Of a stretch of DNA of 64,000 bases, positions 48,280 to 57,259 are shown piece by piece. Position numbers and translations under genes: made by a program. This DNA comes from Alphaproteobacteria bacterium. GTDB lineage: Bacteria > Pseudomonadota > Alphaproteobacteria > UBA8366. Within the stretch, counting starts at the first letter, position 1. Every line of letters starts with the position of its first letter. The stretch covers positions 368,935-432,934 of the forward strand of contig JANQKC010000010.1 in assembly GCA_028281325.1 (NCBI GenBank). Reading direction: 5' to 3'. The notes below the pieces were generated by a model. That model was not told where the DNA came from, ran no database searches, and was given only the letters and a program-made list of their open reading frames with translations.

Positions 48280-49374
48280 TCAGAAGCTCTCGTCGAACTG
48301 CCGCTGGATCGAGAGCGACAACAGGTTGCCGCCGCCGTCGAAGGACAGCGCGCTTTCCAGCAGGTTGTTGAACAGCAGCGTCCGCTTCTGTTCGTCCAGC
48401 GCCTTTTGCGTCTGTTCCAACAAGGCCTGCTGCTGAACGTTGGTCGCCAGATCGTTATGTTCCTGGACCAGCTTGGCGTTGAAGTCGCGATGCGCCGTCA
48501 CCTTGGTGAGCTGCGTTTCGATGATCGTGATATCGAACCGTAGCTTGGCCGAGGCGGCATCCAGGTCCGCAAGCGCCTCGTCCAGCTTGACCGGATCGGT
48601 GAAGTTGCCGTAGAGGAAGGAATTCAACACGCCGAGCCCCTTCCGCTGCAACGTGCCGCTGAGATAGGGCGACGTCTCGCCGTCGCGGGTCAACGAAATC
48701 GAGCCGGTATCCGGATCGAAAACGATCGTGTCGGTATCCGACACGATTTGGCCTTCGTCGCCGAAATCGGTCGGGAATTTCGTAAGGGTCGCGCCGAAAA
48801 CGCCGGGATAGTAGTTGTCGCCGTTGCCGTCGGTGATGAAAAAGTCGCTGCCGGAGAAGACGCCGGTAACGGTTTGATCGATCGGACTGTCGGGTTTCGT
48901 TTTATACGTCAGCGTGCTTGGCGTGAACACGTCGCGGATCGAACTGCCGATGATATTGCCTTCGATGCCGCCGGAATTGCGTACTTTGATGTTCAACTGG
49001 CCCAGCAGTTGGTCGAAGGTGTCGGCATGCACGGCGCGTTGGGTGTCGTCGATGGTGCCGCTCTGCGCGAGGACGATCTGCTTGCGCATGTCGCTCAACA
49101 GTTTCTTGACGTCGAGCAGCGTGTCGCGCGCATCGCTCACCGCCGCGGTCGTCCGCTCCAGCTTCGACGTCAAGCGGCCGAAATTCTTGGCGCGTTGCTC
49201 GGCGAGCCGCGCCTTGCCTTCGATATTCGTGAAATCCACGCGCTCGGTCGCGCGGTCGCGGGCGGCCGACGAACTCGCGCGCGCGGCCGCAAGCAAACTG
49301 TTCGACGTCGACGCGTTCGGCAGCGACGCGAACAGGTTCAGGCTGAGTGCGTTCAAACGCGAAATATCGACCAT
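48280..49374 (-). CDS. Flagellin-like protein, orphan
   Basis: A 364-residue protein, mostly coiled-coil-like at both ends with a beta-rich middle (about 150-255, DFFITDGNGDNYYPGVFGA). The N-terminal helix pair and AQSGTIDDTQRAVHADTFDQ resemble the D1 part of flagellins (AANGT-type loop followed by a second helix). The C-terminal 100 residues form a long helix as in flagellin D1/D0. The usual flagellin opening (MAxNTNxxAL) is missing, and no flagellar gene is near. It could be a divergent flagellin, a hook-associated relative or a different filament protein. Convergent with gshB. Confidence 0.6.
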   Translation of the reverse strand: MVDISRLNALSLNLFASLPNASTSNSLLAAARASSSAARDRATERVDFTNIEGKARLAEQRAKNFGRLTSKLERTTAAVSDARDTLLDVKKLLSDMRKQIVLAQSGTIDDTQRAVHADTFDQLLGQLNIKVRNSGGIEGNIIGSSIRDVFTPSTLTYKTKPDSPIDQTVTGVFSGSDFFITDGNGDNYYPGVFGATLTKFPTDFGDEGQIVSDTDTIVFDPDTGSISLTRDGETSPYLSGTLQRKGLGVLNSFLYGNFTDPVKLDEALADLDAASAKLRFDITIIETQLTKVTAHRDFNAKLVQEHNDLATNVQQQALLEQTQKALDEQKRTLLFNNLLESALSFDGGGNLLSLSIQRQFDESF

Positions 49375-49538
49375 GCGTACCCTCTCGAACCATGGTCGGC
49401 AATATTTGCCCGGTGATGGGCAAGAATTGCCTACTAACCTGTTGTAATATAACAGATATTTTCAGAAATAGCAACACGGTGATTGCGTGACGAAAACCGC
49501 GCCGGTTTTCTCGCGGCAAGGCCCGCCCGCAATCCGCT

Positions 49539-49856
49539 TCAGCGCCGCGCGGCCGCCCGGCATCGCGCGTACCGCGCCTCGGCGTCGGCCCGGTCCGCCG
49601 CCAACTGGTCCAGGATCGCCTGCTCGGCCTTCTGCAGGGTGTAGTCCGCCGCATCCAGCGCGGCCCGGTCGGCGTCGAACATCGCCCGGATCGTCCTGCG
49701 TTCCTGATCGAGCCGCGCCAATGCCCGGTCGCGGTCGGCGCGGCATTCCGCCGCCGTCATGCCCGGCGAAACCGGCGGCGCGGTTCCGGCCGACACGGCG
49801 GGACCCACCGCGACGGCCGACCATAATCCGATGAGTATAAGGAAGGCTCGCGTCAT
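49539..49856 (-). CDS. Small secreted coiled-coil protein, unknown
   Basis: A 105-residue protein with a clear signal peptide, MTRAFLILIGLWSAVAVGPA then VSAG, followed by a charged helical region rich in Ala/Arg/Asp/Glu with two cysteines (AECRADRDRALARLD and ARYARCRAAARR) that could form a disulfide. Codon use matches the neighbours. No family recognised; it is probably a periplasmic protein. Confidence 0.6.
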   Translation of the reverse strand: MTRAFLILIGLWSAVAVGPAVSAGTAPPVSPGMTAAECRADRDRALARLDQERRTIRAMFDADRAALDAADYTLQKAEQAILDQLAADRADAEARYARCRAAARR

Positions 49857-49926
49857 GGCGACGGCAGCCTAGCATGATGATGTCCGGCGCAAGGTCCCGG
49901 TTGCGCATCGGCCGGCGGCCGCGCGG

Positions 49927-50424
49927 TTACCCTTGCATGATTTCCTGGCCCTTGCTGTCGAAGAAAACGGTCAGGGCCAGAATCATGTCGACCGTTTCGC
50001 CATCGGAAGCAAGCGGGAAGCGGACGCGCTCCATCTCATAATAATCCTTTTCCGGACGCATCTTGGACGGGCCCCGCGCCCAGGTCGGCTGGCGGGACTC
50101 GGCCACGTGGATAAACACGCTGTGATCGTAGTTCGGCCACCGCTCGTCGAACCAGCGCCCGGTATTGTCCTCACCCGCATAATTGACCACCTGCGTGCCG
50201 ATGAGCCGAAACTTGAATCGGTACGGGTTCCGGTCGACGTCGATCAGCCAGATGTTGGGCAACAGATCAGGAATATCGACAGGGTCGATATGTTGCCGTC
50301 CCGGAAGCCCGGTTTCCGGGTGTTTGGATAGCCAATACTCATGCGCCGCCTTTACCTTGGCATGGCAATCTTCCGGGATTGGAAGGCTGATCGGCGATGG
50401 TATTCGTTCCGCCATCTGTTCCAT
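49927..50424 (-). CDS. PAS_5-domain protein
   Basis: A 165-residue protein with one PAS-like fold. The motif set LPNIWLIDVDRNPYRFKFRL and GTQVVNYAGEDNTGRWFDE matches the PAS_5 family common in Rhodospirillales-type alphaproteobacteria. No output domain is attached, so it may sense a small ligand and signal through a partner. Start at ATG 50424. Confidence 0.75.
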   Translation of the reverse strand: MEQMAERIPSPISLPIPEDCHAKVKAAHEYWLSKHPETGLPGRQHIDPVDIPDLLPNIWLIDVDRNPYRFKFRLIGTQVVNYAGEDNTGRWFDERWPNYDHSVFIHVAESRQPTWARGPSKMRPEKDYYEMERVRFPLASDGETVDMILALTVFFDSKGQEIMQG

Positions 50425-50772
50425 CAGACAGTGGGCCTTTTATGCAGCATTTGTGTAGAGTGCCCCGCAGTTATTAATATTTCGGTAACGAAATTACATG
50501 ATTCGATCTTGGTAAATCTAGTATTACGAGAAACATATATAGTAATTGCCACCTATAAGAATAACGCCCTTGACGCGGTTTCCCACCAGCGTATCGACGC
50601 GCGGCGGGCCGGCGGCGCCAATGCTTAGTTTCCGTGCGATTCCTCTTCCGCGCCGTATCGCCGCACAACCTAGATACGGTTCCACCCCGGCGCGGCTTCA
50701 TCTTTCAGTTCGCCACCCCAACCGCTAGACTGCCGCGTCCATTCAGGGGAGCCCGCCGCCATCGTTGCGCAT
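50425..50772. other. Intergenic region PAS_5/comM, locally AT-rich
   Basis: About 350 nt between divergent genes. The centre (about 50465-50560) is far more AT-rich than the surroundings and contains several TATA-like stretches, so promoters for both sides are likely. I see no structured RNA or coding region I can support. Confidence 0.5.
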
Positions 50773-52275
50773 GTGAACACCGTGGCCTTTCAGGGCATCG
50801 ACACGCTGCCGATCGACGTGCAGGTGACGATGGCGAACGGCCTGCCCGCCTTCACCATCGTCGGCCTGCCGGATAAGGCGGTGGCGGAAAGCCGCGAACG
50901 GGTGCGCGCCGCATTGGCCGCGCTCGGCCTCGGCCTGCCGCCAAAACGGATCACGGTGAACCTGTCCCCCGCCGACGTGCTGAAGGAAGGCAGCCATTTC
51001 GATCTGCCGATCGCACTCGGCCTGCTGGCCGCGATGGACGTGCTGCCGGACGACGCGCTGACCGGCTACGCGGCGCTCGGCGAGCTGGGGCTGGACGGCG
51101 CGATCGCCCGGGTGTCCGGCGTGCTGCCGGCGGCGATCGGCGCGCATGCGGCGGGCCTCGGGCTGATCTGCCCGGAATCTTGCGGCGGCGAAGCGGCCTG
51201 GGCCGGGGAAGTCCCGATCCTCGCCCCAGCGACGCTGCTGTCCCTGATCAACCACATGAAAGGCACGCAGACCTTAACGCCGCCCGCGCCGGAACTGCGG
51301 GACGACGACGCGCCGCTGCCGGACCTGGCCGACATCAAGGGGCAGGAAACCGCCAAGCGCGCGCTCGAACTGGCCGCCGCCGGGGCGCATAACCTGCTGA
51401 TGATGGGACCGCCCGGCGCCGGCAAATCGATGCTGGCGCAGCGCCTGCCGGGCCTGCTGCCGCCGCTGCAGCCGAAGGAAGCGTTGGAAGTTAGCATGGT
51501 GCAGAGCGTGGCGGGGCTCCTCTCCGACGGCGCGATCACCCGGCGCCGACCGTTCCGCGACCCGCATCATTCGGCGTCGCTGCCCGCGATGGTCGGCGGC
51601 GGCGCGCGCGCCAAGCCGGGCGAGATCACGCTGGCGCATCACGGCGTGCTGTTCCTGGACGAGTTGCCGGAATTCTCCCGCCAGACGCTGGAATCGCTGC
51701 GCCAGCCGATGGAGACCGGGCGCGCCGCCGTCGCCCGGGCCAACGCGCATGTCACCTATCCGGCGCGGTTCCAACTGGTCGCGGCGATGAACCCCTGCCG
51801 CTGCGGCCATCTCGACGACCCGGCGCTCACCTGCGCCCGCGCGCCGCGCTGCGCGCAGGACTATCAATCGAAAATCTCCGGCCCGCTGTTCGACCGCATC
51901 GACCTGCACGTGGACGTGCCGGCAGTTAGCGCCGCCGACCTGTCGCTGCCGCCACCGGCCGAGACCAGCGCCGATGTGGCCGCCCGCGTGGCAAAGGCCC
52001 GCGCGATCCAGACCGCGCGTTACGAAAAAGTCGGCCAGCCGGTCGCCACCAACGCCGAAGCCGACGGCGCGCTGCTGGAAGACGTCGCCGCCCCCGACCC
52101 GGACGGCCGCAAACTGCTCACCGACGCGGCCGAACGCCTAAAGCTGAGCGCGCGCGGCTATCACCGGGTCTTGCGGGTGGCGCGGACCTTGGCGGACCTG
52201 GAAGGCGAGCCGGACGTGCGCCGCGTGCATGTGGCGGAAGCGCTGAGCTACCGGCGGGTGATGGCGCGGGGGTAA
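50773..52275 (+). CDS. comM: YifB/ComM-type Mg-chelatase-like AAA+ ATPase
   Basis: AAA+ helicase that in naturally competent bacteria drives branch migration during integration of transforming DNA. It is 500 residues from the GTG at 50773. The N-terminal Lon-protease-like domain is FTIVGLPDKAVAESRERVRA; Walker A is MMGPPGAGKSMLAQRLPGLL; FLDELPEFSRQTLESLRQPM is the Walker B region; a C-terminal Mg-chelatase-type domain closes the protein. No other competence gene is in the window. Confidence 0.93.
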   Translation: MNTVAFQGIDTLPIDVQVTMANGLPAFTIVGLPDKAVAESRERVRAALAALGLGLPPKRITVNLSPADVLKEGSHFDLPIALGLLAAMDVLPDDALTGYAALGELGLDGAIARVSGVLPAAIGAHAAGLGLICPESCGGEAAWAGEVPILAPATLLSLINHMKGTQTLTPPAPELRDDDAPLPDLADIKGQETAKRALELAAAGAHNLLMMGPPGAGKSMLAQRLPGLLPPLQPKEALEVSMVQSVAGLLSDGAITRRRPFRDPHHSASLPAMVGGGARAKPGEITLAHHGVLFLDELPEFSRQTLESLRQPMETGRAAVARANAHVTYPARFQLVAAMNPCRCGHLDDPALTCARAPRCAQDYQSKISGPLFDRIDLHVDVPAVSAADLSLPPPAETSADVAARVAKARAIQTARYEKVGQPVATNAEADGALLEDVAAPDPDGRKLLTDAAERLKLSARGYHRVLRVARTLADLEGEPDVRRVHVAEALSYRRVMARG

Positions 52276-52507
52276 CGGGCTACCAAATAAAGAGGCGACG
52301 GGTACCCGCAAGGTGTGCGGATGCGACGCAAACCCCGCCTCCTAAGACTTGGATGCCCAAAATTTATACACAGAAAGTACTATATGAATGAGCTCATATT
52401 GGTTGCATGCTCCTCTAAACAATTAAAACGTGGGTCGCGCCGCCGCTGTTCACTCAGCGTCACAAGCAATAACTCAGCGAAATGCGGCCGCCCCGGGAGC
52501 ATCGAGG

Positions 52508-53428
52508 ATGGTCAAGGCCAGCACGGTCACGGCGGCGTTTTCCCTTATCCTATTGGTCTTTATGGCGAGTCTGGTCAGCGCGGACGACCGTGGCGCACCG
52601 GAGCCTAAACTGCGGGCGACCGTCAGCCTTTCTCACATAAACACTTCCGAGCCCGAAGCGGCGCAGGCTGCTCACACCAATGCCATCGATACCGCCGACA
52701 GGAGCGACGTCGCGGCCGACGCGCGCGACGATGCCGCGCCGACCCTGGCCGAAAAGCCGGACGACGGCGCCGCGCCCACCCCGTCCGACCCGGCCGACGC
52801 CGAGACCGTCGCCGGCTTGAGCGGCGGCGACTCGACCGTCACGGCGAAGGGCAACAACGACGCGGCGGCGAGCGCCGCGCCGGTCTTGCTGGGATCCGCC
52901 GACGATACCTGCATGGGGTCCTCGGGCGGCGGCGGGCAGGGCGCCGGTTTCGGATTCGGCCTCGGGTCGACCTGGACCGACGAGAACTGCAAGATGTTGA
53001 AGAACGCCAGGGAGTTAAAGAGCCATGGGCATCATGCGGCGGCGAAGGCGCGGCTCTGCATGGACAACGATAATGCCCTGGCCTTCGAACTGGCCGGCGA
53101 ACCGTGCCCGCGCGCCCTGCCGTCGGCGCAAGCGGCGATCAAGACGATCCGGGACCGGAATCCGGGCTATCGGGCCGCCGCGCCGCGGGGCTTTCAAGTC
53201 GCCGCCCGCACCGACGGGACGGGACGCAACGGCCGGCCGGCGGCGGAAAACCAAGAATCGCGCACGGTCGACGGCTTGGCCTCAACCGGCGGCGAGACCG
53301 TCGCGATGCCGAAGATCGACACGGTCATCGCCATGGTAGTTTCCGCCGTCAGCGAGTTCGCGTCCGGCATTGCCGCCAATTTCGACATCGGCCCCGACGG
53401 CGGTTCCGCGATGGACGGCGTCGAGTAA
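52508..53428 (+). CDS. Secreted protein of unknown function with CMGSSGGGGQG motif
   Basis: About 306 residues. The ATG at 52508 (MVKASTVTAAFSLILLVFMASLVSA written in part) opens a signal peptide with cleavage near VSA-DD. Residues 27-130 are low-complexity, Ala/Asp-rich and probably disordered. Then comes a compact cysteine-containing block: CMGSSGGGGQGAGFGFGLGS, WTDENCKMLKNARELKSHGH and ARLCMD. This block reminds me of a motif in uncharacterised alphaproteobacterial and phage-related proteins, but I cannot name a family. The upstream 230 nt are AT-rich. A terminator follows at 53560-53610. Confidence 0.6.
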   Translation: MVKASTVTAAFSLILLVFMASLVSADDRGAPEPKLRATVSLSHINTSEPEAAQAAHTNAIDTADRSDVAADARDDAAPTLAEKPDDGAAPTPSDPADAETVAGLSGGDSTVTAKGNNDAAASAAPVLLGSADDTCMGSSGGGGQGAGFGFGLGSTWTDENCKMLKNARELKSHGHHAAAKARLCMDNDNALAFELAGEPCPRALPSAQAAIKTIRDRNPGYRAAAPRGFQVAARTDGTGRNGRPAAENQESRTVDGLASTGGETVAMPKIDTVIAMVVSAVSEFASGIAANFDIGPDGGSAMDGVE

Positions 53429-53559
53429 GGCGCGCATTCCGACAGTGTTTGCGGCGGACAAGCGCGGACGCGCGGACCACCCCCTTACAATTTCCGTTTC
53501 GTTAACCATATTACAGCTAACAGCCTCCAGAAGCTGAGACTCCCCCTCAACTCACTCCT

Positions 53560-53610
53560 GGTGCCGCGCGTTTCCCCACCACTCTCCCCCACGCGTGGCA
53601 CCTTTTCTTT
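53560..53610 (+). terminator. Rho-independent terminator
   Basis: GGTGCCGCGCGT (53560-53571) pairs over 12 bp, with one G-T wobble, to ACGCGTGGCACC (53591-53602) and is followed directly by TTTTCTTT. It lies about 130 nt after the secreted-protein gene and before the Fic-like gene, so it should end the former transcript. The rest of the 53429-53872 gap holds no gene I can support. Confidence 0.75.
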
Positions 53611-53872
53611 GCCGCGACGGCCGCCCTTCCTATTCTTCCCGTCCTGACACGACCTCTTCCCTTAACCCTTTGACTTCTAACAGATTCCTCACCGTTGCCG
53701 GCTTAGGATAACCAGGGGCGCATCCCGAAGCGACCTCCACAACCATTCCGCGCGGGACGGGACATTTTTCTGGCGAATTTCGTCGATCATGCCGTTAACC
53801 GTTTGATAAACCTCACCGAGTATCGTCGCGTCAGCGGACAGAAAGTTCGGCACGACACGCGGACGAAACCCG

Positions 53873-54985
53873 ATGCTTACCCCCTGGCGTTCCTATCGCA
53901 TGGACCTGCAACGCGCGCCGCAGCGCTTCTGGACGGATCTCGGCCGGATCGAGGCCTATGCCGAGACGCTGTGCGGTTTTCCGGTCGCGCCCGGCGCGCT
54001 GGACCGGCTGAGCGCCGAGACCCGCGCGGCGGCGGCGCGGGCGACGGCGGCGGCAGAATTCGGGGCGGAGGTCATGGCGGCGCCCGGCGGCGGCGATCTG
54101 GCCGAGGCGGTCGGCGCGCTGTTCGACGCGGTCGACCGGCGGCCCGACGCGCCGATCACGGCGCAGACGATCAGCCATGACAACGAGGCGGTGGGCGACA
54201 TCGCGCAGGCGGTGGCGCTGACGCAATCGGCCATGGCGGCGGACAGGGCAGAGGCGGGGCGCGCCGATGCCGCCGCGGCGAGGGCGGCGTCGCTGGCCGA
54301 CCAGTTCGCCGCGCCGCGCAGTTGGGGCAAGCTGAGCCAGTTCTGCGACTGGCTGAACGGCCACGAGTTCCTGCCGGCCCGGGACGAAACCTTTCAGACC
54401 GCGATGCTACGGGCGATCGCGGCGCATCAGTTCCTGCTGATCCTGCGTCCGTTCACCCACGGCATCGAGATCACCGCGCGGCTCGCCGCCTACCGCGTGC
54501 TGCGCGCGGCCGGGCTGCCGCCGCGGACGGCGCATCTGCCGTCGATCCACTACAGCGACACCGCCGGGCAATACGCGGAACTGGCCGACGAGACGGTCGA
54601 GGCCGGGGGCGCGACCATCGCCTTCGCGGTCTATGCGGCGGGCGGCATGGCCGCGGGGCTGCGCGGACAGATCGGCGCGTTGCGCGAGGCGCAGGCCACA
54701 AGCGCCTGGCGCGACGTGGTGCTGCAGGCCTTCGAGGGCCGTGACCGGGCCGGCGACCGGCGGCGACGGGTGCTGCTCGAGGATCTGGGCCGAGAGGACG
54801 CGCCGGTGCGCATCGGGGCGCTGCGCGGCCTCAGCCCCCGGCTCGCCGACGCCTATGCCGGCAAGAGCCAGAAGACCCTGTCCCGCGACGTGAAGTGGTT
54901 GGAAACCCAAGGGCTGATCGAACGCAGCCTGCGCGGCGTGCAGCCGCGCCGCGACGCGGTCCACGCCCTGGCGCAGGCCGCCTGA
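53873..54985 (+). CDS. Fic-like protein with degenerate catalytic motif and C-terminal winged helix
   Basis: A 370-residue protein with a Fic-family layout: an N-terminal helical part, a domain with WLNGHEFLPARD (about 160-171), and a helix pair around LRPFTHGIEITARL (191-204). In active Fic enzymes this last motif reads HPFxDGNGRxxR. Here His is Arg and the DGNGR positions read HGIEI, so AMP transfer is unlikely. The last 70 residues look like a winged-helix DNA-binding domain (SQKTLSRDVKWLETQGLIER). It could be a regulator that has lost the enzymatic function. Composition matches neighbours. Confidence 0.62.
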   Translation: MLTPWRSYRMDLQRAPQRFWTDLGRIEAYAETLCGFPVAPGALDRLSAETRAAAARATAAAEFGAEVMAAPGGGDLAEAVGALFDAVDRRPDAPITAQTISHDNEAVGDIAQAVALTQSAMAADRAEAGRADAAAARAASLADQFAAPRSWGKLSQFCDWLNGHEFLPARDETFQTAMLRAIAAHQFLLILRPFTHGIEITARLAAYRVLRAAGLPPRTAHLPSIHYSDTAGQYAELADETVEAGGATIAFAVYAAGGMAAGLRGQIGALREAQATSAWRDVVLQAFEGRDRAGDRRRRVLLEDLGREDAPVRIGALRGLSPRLADAYAGKSQKTLSRDVKWLETQGLIERSLRGVQPRRDAVHALAQAA

Positions 54986-55271
54986 CGCCCGCGCCGGACA
55001 TCGCCCAAGCGGCATTGACCCGCCGTGCCATCCATCGCAAAGTTTTGTGAGCGCACTTGAAATTCAGGCGCTTAACCCAAGGTTAAGGCCGCGTTGCCCA
55101 TAACTGTCGGGGCCGAGACTTCGGGCAAGATCGAGATCACGCGAGTTTGCGGGATGATGAGATAGTTGGCCATATTATCTACACCCGCATCGGGGGCGGG
55201 CAGGGCGTCCTAACTCTCCGGCATCCTGTCCGTCCTCCCTTCCGGACCAGGCAGACGAAGACCCGACGCCA

Positions 55272-56084
55272 TCACCCCTTGTCGACGGCGGCCGCGCGGT
55301 TTTTCTCGGCCTCGCGGCGCGGGATTTCCTCCAACGTCGCTTTCAGGTGCCCCAGGATGGGTTCGAGGGCGGCGCACAGCGCGATGACGAAGCCGTAGCC
55401 GCCTTCCTTATACGCCTTGCGCCGGACGTAGCATTTGTAGAAGCGCGAGAAGATCTTGCGCACCATGTTGCCGAAGCTGCCCACGTCGCCGCGGTCGACC
55501 ATGTCCTTGGCGCGCGCCGTGGTCTTGCGGTCGAGGCGGTCGAGCATGTCCGAGATGTCGCGGTCGATGTGATGCACGACCGGGTTGGTCAGCATCGGCC
55601 CCTTGTCGCCGTCATACGTCGCGCCGGGGTGCAGGCGCTTGTTCTCCCATGTCTTCACGCGCTTGCGGAACAGCCCGCCGACCCAGCTTTCCTTGCCGAA
55701 GCCGCCGCTGGCCATGCCGTAGCGGATGTACCGGCCGCCGACATAGTTCTTCACCGGCAGGTCGAAATAGTCGCCGGTGTCGGACGCGATCACGGTGCGG
55801 ATTTCCGCGGCCAGCTCGGGCGTGATCCATTCGTCGGCGTCGACTTCGAGCACCCAGTCGCTCCGGCAGAAAGCAATGCCCTCGTTGCGGCGGTCGCCCT
55901 GCAGCTCCCACGCGCCTTCGAGGATGCGGTCGGTGAAGCGGGCGGCGATCTCCTTCGACCGGTCGGTGCATCGGTCGAGCACGACGACGGTCTCGTCGGC
56001 AAAGCGCAACCGGTCGAGGCAGTCGGCAAGCACCTCTTCCTCGTTATGGGCGACGACGAGCGCCGACAGGGTTGGTCCGGCCAT
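55272..56084 (-). CDS. Family 2 glycosyltransferase (WaaE/KdtX-like)
   Basis: A 270-residue GT-A-fold glycosyltransferase. It opens TLSALVVAHNEEEVLADCLD; the nucleotide-sugar metal site is WVLEVDADEWITPEL; later motifs HHIDRDISDMLDRLDR and RKAYKEGGYGFVIALCAALE resemble the beta-1,4-glucosyltransferase WaaE group acting on lipopolysaccharide core. No other LPS genes are nearby, so the acceptor is inferred only. The ATG is at 56084. The upstream 54986-55271 gap shows no recognised element. Confidence 0.8.
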   Translation of the reverse strand: MAGPTLSALVVAHNEEEVLADCLDRLRFADETVVVLDRCTDRSKEIAARFTDRILEGAWELQGDRRNEGIAFCRSDWVLEVDADEWITPELAAEIRTVIASDTGDYFDLPVKNYVGGRYIRYGMASGGFGKESWVGGLFRKRVKTWENKRLHPGATYDGDKGPMLTNPVVHHIDRDISDMLDRLDRKTTARAKDMVDRGDVGSFGNMVRKIFSRFYKCYVRRKAYKEGGYGFVIALCAALEPILGHLKATLEEIPRREAEKNRAAAVDKG

Positions 56085-56196
56085 GGCAGTCCTTCACTCG
56101 TATGCGCCGCCCGCTTTTCCGCGGTATTCGGCGCGTTTTAACCGATCCTTAAGGGGCCGCGCCTACCCTCGCCGGGGAGATGGGAAAAGGTACGGA

Positions 56197-56436
56197 ATGG
56201 CCCGCTACACCGTTACTTATTACGCCGCCGCGATGGTCTATGTCACCGTCGACGTGGAGGCCGATGACGCCGGCGCCGCCGAGGCCACGCCCTTACCCGA
56301 CACCGTCAGCGCGGCCGTCGATCAAATCTCCGTGGCCCTGCCCGACGGAACCCCGGCGCATAAGGGGCAGGGCGTCGAAATCCGCCGCACCGACGACTGG
56401 GAAATCCTCTCGGTGCGCGACGAGTCCTCGGACTGA
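56197..56436 (+). CDS. Small conserved-looking protein, unknown
   Basis: A 79-residue protein opening MARYTVTYYAAAMVYVTVDV, with alternating hydrophobic residues that suggest a small beta-rich fold and an acidic Ala-rich centre. The ATG at 56197 follows GGGAAAAGG. No family recognised. It sits between the divergent glycosyltransferase and the convergent hinT. Confidence 0.55.
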   Translation: MARYTVTYYAAAMVYVTVDVEADDAGAAEATPLPDTVSAAVDQISVALPDGTPAHKGQGVEIRRTDDWEILSVRDESSD

Positions 56437-56455
56437 CGACATCGGCCCAACGCGC

Positions 56456-56821
56456 TCAGTCCGCGCGCATGACCATCGGCCCGATCGGCCGGCCCCCCAG
56501 CAGATGCACGTGAAAATGCGGCACCTCCTGATGCCCGTGCGCCCCCGCGTTGGCGATCAGCCGGTAGCCGGACGCGAGCACGTCGGTCTTCTCGGCGACC
56601 GCGTGGACCGCCCGCATGAAACCGGCCAGTTCCGCGTCGCTCGCATCGGCGGAAAACGCGCTGCTCGACACATACGGTCCCTTCGGAATGATCAGCACAT
56701 GCACCGGCGCCTTCGGTTCGATGTCGTTGAAGGCGAGGGCGTGGTCGTTCTCATACACTTTGTCGCAGGGAATCTCGCCGCGCAGGATCTTGGCGAAGAT
56801 ATTCTCGGAATCGTAGGACAT
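56456..56821 (-). CDS. hinT: HIT-family purine nucleoside phosphoramidase (HinT)
   Basis: A 121-residue histidine-triad hydrolase. The HIT motif HFHVHLL lies near the C-terminus in EVPHFHVHLLGGRP; NIFAKILRGEIPCDKVYEND opens the fold. The ATG at 56821 is preferred over a longer frame to 56926. It follows hisE by 29 nt on the same strand, a common alphaproteobacterial order. Confidence 0.93.
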   Translation of the reverse strand: MSYDSENIFAKILRGEIPCDKVYENDHALAFNDIEPKAPVHVLIIPKGPYVSSSAFSADASDAELAGFMRAVHAVAEKTDVLASGYRLIANAGAHGHQEVPHFHVHLLGGRPIGPMVMRAD

Positions 56822-56850
56822 GGGGTTCCCTCGCGCCTGGATCGGACTCT

Positions 56851-57171
56851 CTAGTGGGACGGTTTGCCGCGCCGCTTTTCGAGCGCCGCCCAGACCGCCT
56901 CGGGTTTCACTTTCTGGTCGGCCCACAATACCAGCAGATGATACAGCAGGTCGGCGCTTTCCTCGGCCAGCAGGGCCTTGTCGCCGCGCAGGCCTTCGAT
57001 CAACGCCTCGACGGCTTCCTCGCCCACCTTCTGCGCGATCTTGGCGGTGCCGCGGTCGAACAGCCGGGCCGTGCCGGAGGTCTTGGGGTCCGCGCCCTTG
57101 CGGCTTTCGACGACCAAATAAAGCTCGTCGAGAATATGGGCGTTCGCCGCCTTTTTCTTATCGGCTGCCAC
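56851..57171 (-). CDS. hisE: Phosphoribosyl-ATP pyrophosphatase
   Basis: Second step of histidine synthesis, PR-ATP to PR-AMP. It has 106 residues and the MazG-like helical fold: ILDELYLVVESRKGADPKTS, KIAQKVGEEAVEALIEGLRG (metal-binding E-x2-E type) and EESADLLYHLLVLWAD. It is 88 nt after hisF on the same strand. Confidence 0.95.
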   Translation of the reverse strand: MAADKKKAANAHILDELYLVVESRKGADPKTSGTARLFDRGTAKIAQKVGEEAVEALIEGLRGDKALLAEESADLLYHLLVLWADQKVKPEAVWAALEKRRGKPSH

Positions 57172-57259
57172 CGTGATGTCTCCTGAAAATCGGTCTCGCC
57201 GATTGCCTAACAGAATTCCCCCGGCTTGTCAGGGCCGGACGCAATGCGCCGTGGTTTCG

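Noticed and set aside
53429..53872. tRNA or small RNA in the long gap
   Set aside because: Only the terminator hairpin is convincing; no cloverleaf or conserved tRNA loops were seen here or in other gaps.
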